From Actinophytocola glycyrrhizae (GTDB lineage: Bacteria; Actinomycetota; Actinomycetes; Mycobacteriales; Pseudonocardiaceae), in assembly GCF_042653545.1 (NCBI RefSeq), contig NZ_JBHSIS010000027.1:165974-229973 (forward strand): 64,000 nucleotides of DNA, written 5' to 3'. The position numbers and the translations under genes were made by a program. The notes under the pieces are model-generated. The model worked only from the letters and a program-made list of their open reading frames with translations. It made no database searches and was not told the origin of the DNA. Positions 58,301-64,000 of this stretch are shown piece by piece; the stretch's first letter is position 1; every line of letters starts with the position of its first letter.

Positions 58301-59021
58301 CCGCAAACTGGCCCAGGCCCTGCACCTCGCCTCGGCCACCGCGTTCGACCTCGGCCGCTACGAACAGGCGCTGCGTGACGCCGAACGCGCAGCCGACTTG
58401 TTCCACCACGTTCTGGCGCACGACACCGATCAGCACCTCCACGAGAACTACGCCGCCGTGCTCCATGCGTGGGCCCGCGCTCTCGACGTGACCGAGGATT
58501 ACGACCGCGCGGCCCGGGTCTTCGGCGACACGATCGCCGCGTATCGCGCTCTGCCCGGCGACGAGGCACGGGAGGACCTGGCGGGCGTGCTCGTCAACGC
58601 GGCTGTCTGCGCAAGCGCCCGCGACGACCACGATGCCGCTCTCGACTTCGCCGTTGAGTCCGTGACCATCCATCGTGAACTCGTCGACCAGGGGGTCGGT
58701 GACAGCGTCAAACTCGCCGAGGCACTGAACAACCTGGCAGACGTCCACTGCGACCGTCACGAGTGGCCACAAGCACAAGACATCGCCGACGAAGCCGTAA
58801 CCATCGCCTCGGCACAACATGCCCTGAATCAACCCGAGGTGGACTCACTCGCCGTCTACGCCCTCATCACCCGCGCCCGCGCCGCCGGCCCCGGCAACAC
58901 TGCCCAGGCTGCGATGTTTCTCCGCCATGCCAAACAGATCGCCGACGCTGACAACGAGCTCCAGACACTCGTCCGCACCTGGGCTCACCAACTGGGTGTC
59001 CCTCAACGCCACCTCCGATAA
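55347..59021 (+). CDS. TIR domain / P-loop NTPase / TPR protein, 1224 aa
   Basis: The start is probably GTG 55347 (MFDVFVNYRTVDSRFGAASA); GTG 55344 and TTG 55320 are alternatives. Residues 1-140 are a TIR domain: FDVFVNYRT, RVFLDHVSMSPGERYPDELR, VLLVLIGPEWLAC and WVRWEVRRALER with a candidate catalytic Glu90. A P-loop domain follows (LIGPGGRGKSRLAAELVEHA at about 208-227, LLLVVDYAEARPGQVADLLS as Walker B). From about 600 the protein is a TPR array (LRHNLALRLSAVGEHDRALV, GALHNLGNCLHEMDRHHDAI). TIR domains cleave NAD+ or make signalling nucleotides; TIR-NTPase-TPR proteins are typical sensor-effectors of bacterial immunity. Confidence 0.87.
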   Translation: MFDVFVNYRTVDSRFGAASAHQFLVGRFGSERVFLDHVSMSPGERYPDELRAALEQVRVLLVLIGPEWLACAEGTTVRLIDYEDDWVRWEVRRALERDIEIIPVLFDGTTIPTDLPDDVAELSLRQAATVRHTSLNADLARLAEWIVDRVPELALPDLFVESRALPEDPLPSELLRPEYRVVDYLPVDDQRERLAGWLDEPSPLDVRLLIGPGGRGKSRLAAELVEHARDRGLHAGFVREDAEPEVLVRVRTVRAGLLLVVDYAEARPGQVADLLSELLERSAEQGVARVLLLARAGGEWQRTLERHEAPRIAALAADIVVENVARVAPGGARRTQFALAVAAFRDRLGGRVTDVVAPLDLDDDRYDQVLDVHAAALAAVLDAVVRMASGEVLPTRADPVRRVLDHEERYWLRSVAAHGVPARAKRVRELVAAATLVGADELLAARRVLAALRSLDGAGRGVIADHLDWLTHLYPGEAALNPLRPDRLGEDLVALVLADYPELTTDLAPVVDDRQLFRALTVLSRAAGRHRAVVRPVMAELLGVDTADRIGVGMTVATQVEDPTLVDVLGALRGDQDLSAVIVANLPDTSLTLAVFAVVHTTALLRAETRRADVDAGFVAELRHNLALRLSAVGEHDRALVIAGEAVRDYRALAEGPDDVVELAGALTTLAARHAELGLYLEGAEYAAEAVTLLDDLNAGSVEPDGLATARADALITVADLTHEQGDLDRAVEAIERAVTITRELWEHSRDHGDRARLASALESLGTIRDARGETEASLAATAQAVGIYRDLDADQPDSYRGELIRALGNLAGAHAELGLWEQGAELGEEAVALARALVSRHGDTHLVRLADTMNNTAALLRRLDQHDRALTYLDQVVPLYRGLADRVPGSHLAALAGALHNLGNCLHEMDRHHDAIDAYEESIGIYRKLSGPQRADYDESLAETLVGLAHAHVALDDEPAALDLVAEAVELLDNALRGDRNRTRRKLAQALHLASATAFDLGRYEQALRDAERAADLFHHVLAHDTDQHLHENYAAVLHAWARALDVTEDYDRAARVFGDTIAAYRALPGDEAREDLAGVLVNAAVCASARDDHDAALDFAVESVTIHRELVDQGVGDSVKLAEALNNLADVHCDRHEWPQAQDIADEAVTIASAQHALNQPEVDSLAVYALITRARAAGPGNTAQAAMFLRHAKQIADADNELQTLVRTWAHQLGVPQRHLR

Positions 59022-59096
59022 CCAGTGTCGAGATCTGCGGGTCGCGCTGCCGGACTTCGGCGGGTGATCTTGGCTATCCGGTCGGGCCTAGCGAGA

Positions 59097-61013
59097 TCAG
59101 GCCACCTCGATCGTGGAGACCGCCGTCGGTCCCGGGTGGGTGATCGTCGGGATGGTTGGGTTGTCGTAGTCGAAATCGACCTCGGCGTAGCTGGCCCGAT
59201 AGGCCGGGGGGAGTTCGTTGTCGGCGATGATTACTTGAAGGCGTCCGGGCATGGTGCCTGCGAGGGTGGTGAGTCGGCGGTACATCGCGGGGCTGAGGGT
59301 GGTGTCTTCGTTGAGGGCCAGGCGAGGGCTGTCGATGAGCAGGAACATCGGGTAGGGCGCGTCGGGGGTTCGCATGGCCACCGCGATCAGCGTGCACCAG
59401 TAGGCGATCTGGGTGGCGGTGGTGAGCCCGCCGCCGAGCTGGCTGTTCCTGGAGAACACGTCGCCGTTGATGACGGGCAGGTATCGCGTGGGGTGGATGG
59501 ACGCGGTCTGCACGCCAGGAATGCCAATGGCTCGAACGGTTTCGGCAAACTCGGCGCTGAGTTCCTCGATCACTGCACCGCGCCGGGTTTCCAAGGTCTG
59601 CTGGGCGAGTTCGATACGGGCTAGGAGGCGTTCGCGTTCGGCGGTGAGGTTCTCCACGTGTCGGGCGAGGTCGGCGACCGCGTCCCATTGTTGGAGGATG
59701 GCTTCCCAGCGTTGCTGGTCGCTCCTGGCTGAGGCCGCGGTCTGAGCCGCGTCGCTGAAGGCTTGCAGGCGAGGTGTGATCCGCTGGGCCGTGCGCTGTT
59801 CGATGCGGGCGTTGAGCAGCGCGACAAGCCGCTCCTTCTCTGCAGCGGTCGTCTCGACGAGCTCCTTTTGCTGTTCCAGGGCAGTAATCTGTTCGCCGAT
59901 CTCGTTCAGCTGATCGTGGAGTTGGCGTGTTTCGTACTGGTCTGACGAGGCATCCGAGTTGACCGGGTCGGGCTGCAGACAGACCCGGCACGCGTCAGTC
60001 GGGATCGGGCGGCTGTTGAGCTTTTGGAGGCATCGCGGGCACACGCTGAACTCGATGTCAGCCAGCATCAGGTTGGCCTCGCGCATGCGGTCGAGGCGGT
60101 CCATATCTGATCGGATCCGTCGTTGTTCCTCGGCGTACCGGGCTTGGCGGCGGCTGATGTCCGCGGCCGTGGCCGTGAGATCGGAAGCACCACGTTCAGC
60201 GTCGGTGAGCAAGTCTCGGAGAGCCCGTGTCTCACGGTCCGACACCGGGTCGAGTTCGTCGCGCAGCAGGGTCAGCTGTTGCTCGGCCGCTGCCTCAGCT
60301 TCCACTGCTTCGCGCAGCGCGCTCTGTGCCTCGTCGCGTTGCCGGGTTCCACTGTTTTCGAGGAATTCCACGACGGTCTTGTGGCCGACGGTGGCTGCGG
60401 CGATCTTCTCCTGGATCTCGGTGACAGTGGTGCGTAGGTCAAGGATCTCGGGATCGGTGAGTCCGAACAGCAACTCGAACACGGTGCGGCGCTTGGGTTC
60501 GCGGTAGTTCTCCTGGCTGTAGGCGATGTCGTGGTTGATTTGCCGCTGAGAGATGTAGAGGTAGGTCAGGATGTCGCCGAAGCTGATTCGCGCGCCCGGT
60601 TTCTTGCTGCGGTCTGTGCTGGCCCGCAGGTCGTCGCGCAGCCCCAGTGCTTGCATCAACAGCGAGTTCACGGCGTGCTCGGCGTCGGAATTGGTGCTGT
60701 GGTCCGGCAGACGTTCCTGGGTGATCAGGTCGGTGACTCGGACCGTGGCGCGCTTGCGTCGGTCGAGGCTGCGGACGAGCTGCAGGCGCTCGTCCCCGAT
60801 GCGTGCGTGCAATGTCACTGACTCGATGTGCTGCTGCGCCACCGGGGCTAGGGTGGCATCGAGACCGAATCCGAACTTGATCAGCTCGAGGAGAGTGGTC
60901 TTCCCGACTCCGGTGGGGCCAGCGAGCACGGTGAGGTCGGAGGGGAAGCGGTACTCGATGGGGCCCTCTGTGGTGTCGAGCCCGACCAGATCGACGCGGA
61001 ATCGGGTGGTCAC
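59097..61013 (-). CDS. Rad50/SMC-like ATPase with zinc hook (LmuB / ABC-3C type), 638 aa
   Basis: The GTG at 61013 overlaps the upstream gene by four bases (GTGA) and has AGGAGATCCG upstream. Walker A is LTVLAGPTGVGKTTLLELI at 27-45. Two long coiled-coil arms flank a zinc-hook-like centre with CPRCLQ at about 323 and CRVCLQPD at about 340. Near the C-terminus, QLGGGLTTATQIAYWCTLIA acts as signature region and YPMFLLIDSPRLALNED as Walker B. This is the ATPase of a Lamassu or ABC three-component system, in which it clamps DNA and controls the effector. The size is at the short end for SMC-like LmuB proteins. Confidence 0.85.
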   Translation of the reverse strand: MTTRFRVDLVGLDTTEGPIEYRFPSDLTVLAGPTGVGKTTLLELIKFGFGLDATLAPVAQQHIESVTLHARIGDERLQLVRSLDRRKRATVRVTDLITQERLPDHSTNSDAEHAVNSLLMQALGLRDDLRASTDRSKKPGARISFGDILTYLYISQRQINHDIAYSQENYREPKRRTVFELLFGLTDPEILDLRTTVTEIQEKIAAATVGHKTVVEFLENSGTRQRDEAQSALREAVEAEAAAEQQLTLLRDELDPVSDRETRALRDLLTDAERGASDLTATAADISRRQARYAEEQRRIRSDMDRLDRMREANLMLADIEFSVCPRCLQKLNSRPIPTDACRVCLQPDPVNSDASSDQYETRQLHDQLNEIGEQITALEQQKELVETTAAEKERLVALLNARIEQRTAQRITPRLQAFSDAAQTAASARSDQQRWEAILQQWDAVADLARHVENLTAERERLLARIELAQQTLETRRGAVIEELSAEFAETVRAIGIPGVQTASIHPTRYLPVINGDVFSRNSQLGGGLTTATQIAYWCTLIAVAMRTPDAPYPMFLLIDSPRLALNEDTTLSPAMYRRLTTLAGTMPGRLQVIIADNELPPAYRASYAEVDFDYDNPTIPTITHPGPTAVSTIEVA

Positions 61014-61576
61014 CGGATCTCCTGCCGGTGTGGGCGGTTCATGAGGTCGGCCAACCGGTCGTAGATGCGATGCTTCAGTTGGTTGCCGGTCATGCCCGAG
61101 GAGGCTTGCGCGATAGCAGTGCTGCGCTCGGCGATGTCGGACCACTTGGGGTTGTCGGCGAGCCGGGCGGCGGCAGTTCGTCCCGCTAGCGTGGTGGCGA
61201 GTGCCACGCTACCTTTGCGTCCCTTTGCATAGCGGATCAGTCCTCGGCCGACCAGTGCTCCGATCACCGCGTAGTAGCGGTCGTCCCAAGGGCCGTATTT
61301 GTACCGGATCATCGGTGCCTCTGTCTGCGTAGGGGACGCTTCCGCATCCGGCAGGTGCAGGCGGGGGTCCGTCGGGTCCAGACCGTCGAGGACCAGAGGA
61401 CCGAGGGCTGGGTAGCGAATCAGGAAGTCCAGCTTGGCCAGCTTGGTCAGCCCGTCGAGCTTCTTGCCATGGCCATCCGTACTCGCGACTGCGGCGACCA
61501 GCAGGAGAATGCGTGCCTGGTGGTAGGCGAGATCTTCGCGTAGCAGGGCCAATTCGGGTCTGTCCAGACCGATCAC
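61010..61576 (-). CDS. Middle component of the Lamassu/ABC-3C-like operon, 188 aa
   Basis: The GTG at 61576 overlaps the effector stop by four bases (GTGA). The protein begins MIGLDRPELALLREDLAYHQ and contains GLTKLAKLDFLIRYPALGPL, PMIRYKYGPWDDRYYAVIGA and LVGRGLIRYAKGRKGSVALA, a winged-helix-like layout. It fits the small 'middle component' or LmuC that links effector and ATPase in such systems; I recall ABC-3C middle components with the KLDFxxRYP motif but could not check this. Its position between effector and SMC gene, with overlaps on both sides, supports the role. Confidence 0.75.
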   Translation of the reverse strand: MIGLDRPELALLREDLAYHQARILLLVAAVASTDGHGKKLDGLTKLAKLDFLIRYPALGPLVLDGLDPTDPRLHLPDAEASPTQTEAPMIRYKYGPWDDRYYAVIGALVGRGLIRYAKGRKGSVALATTLAGRTAAARLADNPKWSDIAERSTAIAQASSGMTGNQLKHRIYDRLADLMNRPHRQEIR

Positions 61577-63027
61577 GACGGTGTCATCCCCTCACCGCGC
61601 CTGCTGTTGATCACGGCGTCGATGTCGAAGGTAGGGCCGAACCAGACCTCGCACCGGTTCGACAGGTCGCAAAGACCTCCCAGTGCGATATCGCTGTCGA
61701 CACCGGCCGGAAGACGGGAGGCGTCCTGCAGCTCGGTGATCATTCCCTCGAGGGCGCGCCACAGCCTCGTGCCGGAGACCTCTGAGTCGCCCATCGCGTG
61801 ATCGCTGATGCGACGCAACGTGCCTTCGAGTTTCCGGCGCGCCGCCCGAGCCTCGGGATCTCCGCTTTCCCGATCTCGCCAGAAGTCCTCGTAATCCATC
61901 CGCAACGCCGAGGCCCGGCCGACAGCGTTCGCCGAACACCCCGCTTGCGCCATCTTGATCTCCAACCGTGAGATCGGGGGGACCGGTGGCACAAGCCGAT
62001 AGGCCCCGGGCACCGACAACCCCGTCTCGATGGCCAACTGGATGTCTTTCATCGTGACCAGACGCCGGGCGATACGCTGCTCAACGTCCGGATCCGAACC
62101 TCCCGTACGGTCACGCCGCAACACCGCGGGAAGGTCGCCTCTGACCGTGTCTCCGTGGGAGTGCATGCGGGCGCGAAACAGGGCCAGCACCGCTTCCCAC
62201 ACCGGTGCGGCGTCCACCGCAGTGTGACCCATGCGGTCCAGGACGGGCTTGACGTACTTGTTGGGAGCGGCATCGCGCACGACTCCGCGGTTCGTGGCCA
62301 CCACGTCGATCCGCAACGCCGAAAGAAACGCGATGACCTCTTCGTTCTGTACAGCTAACGGAGTCCCTGGAACGTCGTCCTTCCCCTGCCACCGCGCCTG
62401 TGTGCCTTTGTCGTGCTGCATAATTGATCTTCGCAGCCTTTCGAGATGCAGCTTCTCGTCGGCCGTGACGGATAGGTCCATGCCGGCCGCCCGAGCCTGT
62501 CGAAGGCGACGGCTCAATGATTCCAGCTGGCGGGCGGGTCCTGCCTTGATACCTCCTGTGGTCACCAGTCGGCAGAAGGGCTCCTGGCCGAGTGCGAACC
62601 ACCGGTTGAACAGGTGCGCCACCCCGCCTTCGTCGGCCAGGGCCGTCACCGTCGAGAAGGCGCCCACTTCCGCGCTGCGGTGTTTGCCCGAGACCAACTC
62701 CATCGTGCTCCCGCGGAACCGGACCCAGTCCTCGTGCCACTCGCACAGCACCGCGTCATCGCACTCCGGAGTCAGCACTCCGTCGTCGTCGATCGCGTCG
62801 AAAAAGAGGGCCAGGCCGTCGGCTGCGGCCATCGCCGCCTGCCACTCGTACAGGTCGCCGGTGTCAGAACCAGCGTCGTCCAGCTGCGCCACTCGCGCGA
62901 GCATGTCGAGGTTGCGGCCCCGGGAGGACTTCGAAACTTTCTCGACCAGTTGCCCTGGAAGGCTGACGACTGTCAGCTCGGTGCCCGGCTGGCGTTCGGG
63001 CCGCGGTGTGAGATCCCCCGGTGACAC
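61573..63027 (-). CDS. Cap4/DUF4297-like nuclease effector of the Lamassu/ABC-3C-like operon, 484 aa
   Basis: The start is the GTG at 63027 (MSPGDLTPRPERQPGTELTV), with TAGAGT seven bases upstream as a -10 box and no ribosome site. Residues 50-150 resemble the Cap4/DUF4297 dsDNA endonuclease core: YEWQAAMAAADGLALFFDAI, LTPECDDAVLCEWHEDWV, and MELVSGKHRSAEVGAFST, giving the E-DD-x-(Q/S)xK arrangement, with Ser in place of the usual Gln (QxK). The rest is helical. In Lamassu, LmuA carries such an effector fused to a recognition part. It is the first gene of the three-gene operon that ends at 59097. Other possibility: an ABC-3C effector of a different type. Confidence 0.75.
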   Translation of the reverse strand: MSPGDLTPRPERQPGTELTVVSLPGQLVEKVSKSSRGRNLDMLARVAQLDDAGSDTGDLYEWQAAMAAADGLALFFDAIDDDGVLTPECDDAVLCEWHEDWVRFRGSTMELVSGKHRSAEVGAFSTVTALADEGGVAHLFNRWFALGQEPFCRLVTTGGIKAGPARQLESLSRRLRQARAAGMDLSVTADEKLHLERLRRSIMQHDKGTQARWQGKDDVPGTPLAVQNEEVIAFLSALRIDVVATNRGVVRDAAPNKYVKPVLDRMGHTAVDAAPVWEAVLALFRARMHSHGDTVRGDLPAVLRRDRTGGSDPDVEQRIARRLVTMKDIQLAIETGLSVPGAYRLVPPVPPISRLEIKMAQAGCSANAVGRASALRMDYEDFWRDRESGDPEARAARRKLEGTLRRISDHAMGDSEVSGTRLWRALEGMITELQDASRLPAGVDSDIALGGLCDLSNRCEVWFGPTFDIDAVINSRRGEGMTPS

Positions 63028-63034
63028 AGAACCG

Positions 63035-63040
63035 ACTCTA
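63035..63040 (-). promoter_or_regulatory. Presumed -10 box (TAGAGT) of the effector operon
   Basis: TAGAGT on the minus strand is seven bases before the GTG at 63027. No ribosome site lies between, so the operon is probably transcribed as a leaderless message. A clear -35 box is not visible. Confidence 0.4.
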
Positions 63041-63249
63041 GATGATCGGGCGAATATCGAATAGTCGTCGTTGACGTGCGCAGACGAGGTGAGCCAGCGG
63101 CAGGACGTGGGTCTGCGCGAAGTGCTGCAGGGCCGAGGTCGGGTGCAGTCGTGTGGTTGCGGGCGTGGTACTCGGGCAACGACGGCGCAGTCGCACTCTT
63201 CGAGATGATCCAGGCGACGGCTGTCTCGACCGTCAAAGGGATGAGCCTG

Positions 63250-63470
63250 ACCTGCGGAAACCTGGATCCACTCAAGACCCTGCGTGTACACATTTTGTCA
63301 ACATGACGTCGGCAGAGCACGGCAAGCAACGGCAAGCGCTGAACACGTTTTCGCAGGTCAACAGGGGAGAAGCGTAGAGCTCCGCAGGTCACGATAGACC
63401 CGAATAAGGTCAAGGGGTCGCAGGTTCGAATCCTGTCAGCCCGACCGGTGAGTGGCCGTTTACGCAGGTA
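63250..63470. repeat. Five copies of CGCAGGT around the tRNA fragment
   Basis: CGCAGGT occurs at 63352-63358, 63384-63390, 63420-63426 (inside the tRNA T arm) and 63464-63470, and inverted (ACCTGCG) at 63250-63256. Spacing of the four direct copies is 32, 36 and 44 bases. The core copy being part of a tRNA T arm suggests integrase or excisionase arm sites around an attachment site. Confidence 0.4.
63409..63447 (+). other. 3' fragment of a tRNA-Pro gene, attachment-site remnant
   Basis: GGTCAAGGGGTCGCAGGTTC followed by GAATCCTGTCAGCCCGACC matches the 3' third of actinobacterial tRNA-Pro: the anticodon-stem 3' side, variable loop, T arm with GGTTCGAATCC, and acceptor strand. The sequence upstream has no matching acceptor 5' strand (GTCGGGC) and no D arm or anticodon stem, so it is not a complete tRNA. 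Such fragments mark attR of elements integrated into the 3' end of a tRNA gene; the intact tRNA would lie beyond the left edge of the window. Confidence 0.65.
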
Positions 63471-63486
63471 GACGGCCACTTTTCTT
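63452..63486 (+). terminator. Rho-independent-type terminator after the tRNA fragment
   Basis: AGTGGCCGT and ACGGCCACT form a perfect 9-bp stem around an 11- or 12-base loop, followed by TTTTCTTTG. This is the ordinary terminator of the original tRNA-Pro gene, left behind with the fragment. Confidence 0.7.
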
Positions 63487-63935
63487 TGTCTCGGAGCTGA
63501 TCCCGGTCAAGATCGGGCCAGGATTTTCCCAGAATGAGTTGGATACGCGACGGGAAATACTGGTGTCCGCCGCCTTGTGTTGACTGATGTTGGCGATGGA
63601 GAACCCGGTGTGACCTGGTGGTTTGCCGAGCCGCATGCTATTGATCATGACCGTGTGACTTGAGACGAAGAGTCTGGCGACGTTGGTTCAAGTCGGTGCT
63701 TCTGGATGGCGCTGCTGGGGCGAGAGTGGCTGCTGGGCCTCCTTGCTGTTGTGCCACGACCGGGCCGTCAAGCGCGATCGCGAGCGCTGCGGCCATCGCC
63801 ACCGGAAGTACGCGCGATCGGCGCGGGCTCGTTTGTGGATAGTCCACTCTCATAGAACGAACGCGGTAGACCCTCACCGGGCCGCCGGCGCACTACATGG
63901 GAGGCGTTCCCAAACCGGACGAAGTCGTCCATGGG
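63487..63935. other. About 450 bases outside the presumed attachment site, no clear gene
   Basis: Short frames exist on both strands. One minus frame (63638-63877) has an Ala-rich stretch (LPVAMAAALAIALDGPVVAQ) that could mimic a signal peptide, but it has no ribosome site and its surroundings look non-coding. Nothing else was recognised. Confidence 0.4.
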
Positions 63936-63965
63936 TGAACCGCCCCGGGTTCGGTAGAGACTCGT
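63936..63965. mobile_element. Terminal repeat of an IS3-family (IS6110-like) element
   Basis: TGAACCGCCCCGGGTTCGG followed by TAGAGACTC resembles the terminal inverted repeat of IS3-family elements such as IS6110 (TGAACCGCCCCGGCATG...GGAGACTC, from memory). The element would extend to the right, out of the window. Confidence 0.45.
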
Positions 63966-63973
63966 TACTGGGG

Positions 63974-64000
63974 TCAGGCGGCCAGACTGGTCAGGTCGCC
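63974..64000 (-). CDS. Possible C-terminal end of an IS3-family transposase (partial)
   Basis: Reading leftwards from the window edge a minus frame ends GDLTSLAA with a TGA at 63974-63976, about ten bases inside the presumed IS end. This is where an IS3-type transposase should stop. Only eight codons are visible, so the call rests on position. Confidence 0.3.
   Translation of the reverse strand, partial: GDLTSLAA

Noticed and set aside
63375..63447. A complete tRNA gene ending at 63447
   Set aside because: The 5' acceptor strand that would pair with GCCCGAC, the D arm and the anticodon stem are missing; only the 3' part fits tRNA-Pro.
1..64000. CRISPR array
   Set aside because: No regularly spaced direct repeats were seen; the tandem motifs found (for example CGCAGGT, ATGGGCCAA) are too short and irregular.

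Overview
High-GC actinobacterial DNA. Protein families (Lsr2, DUF932, DUF2637, Prim-Pol, LAL-type LuxR regulator), codon use, GTG/TTG starts and several apparent leaderless starts fit Pseudonocardiaceae or a close relative. There is no rRNA gene, CRISPR array or housekeeping operon. The window reads as part of an integrated mobile element or genomic island. Its right boundary is probably a 3' fragment of a tRNA-Pro gene at 63409-63447; its left boundary lies outside the window.

Region 1 (1-25.7 kb) is a plasmid/ICE-like backbone, mostly on the minus strand, with strong Shine-Dalgarno sites and many short proteins of unknown function. Recognisable members are a DUF932 phage/plasmid-type protein, a DprA/Smf-like protein, a large ParB-like protein, an Lsr2 nucleoid protein, a DUF2637 (Spd-type) membrane protein, a Prim-Pol replication protein and a P-loop kinase. 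Two tiny membrane proteins (51 aa each) have good Shine-Dalgarno sites. Decay is visible: frameshifted relics of a PP-loop ATPase and of a DpdA-like protein (3.6-4.6 kb), and a frameshift in a run of six C in another gene (17.8-18.2 kb). A defence-type nuclease pair sits at 7.4-8.9 kb. No integrase, relaxase or FtsK/TraB gene was seen.

Region 2 (26-63 kb) is a dense defence-like island. In order: an HSL-family esterase; a zinc-ribbon protein; a 1213-aa TPR protein with a C-terminal PIN-like domain; a 2.9-kb IS1634-type element that captured a glyoxalase-family gene and a broken epoxide hydrolase; a Gabija-like pair (OLD/TOPRIM ATPase plus UvrD helicase); a Ser/Thr kinase with an unknown partner, divergent from a 1772-aa winged-helix/P-loop protein whose start is overlapped by a perfect 17-bp palindrome; a decayed STAND NTPase; a SIR2-TPR protein; a LAL regulator; a TIR/P-loop/TPR protein; and a three-gene operon (Cap4-like effector, small middle protein, Rad50/SMC-like ATPase with zinc hook) of the Lamassu/ABC-3C type.

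Region 3 (63-64 kb) has the tRNA-Pro fragment, a hairpin terminator, repeated CGCAGGT sites, and a terminal repeat of what looks like an IS3-family element at the right edge.

The strongest candidate for an undescribed system is the kinase / 275-aa partner / 1772-aa HTH-NTPase locus at 40034-47695, with the TPR-PIN protein second. Functions are inferred from sequence motifs read by eye; no database search was possible.
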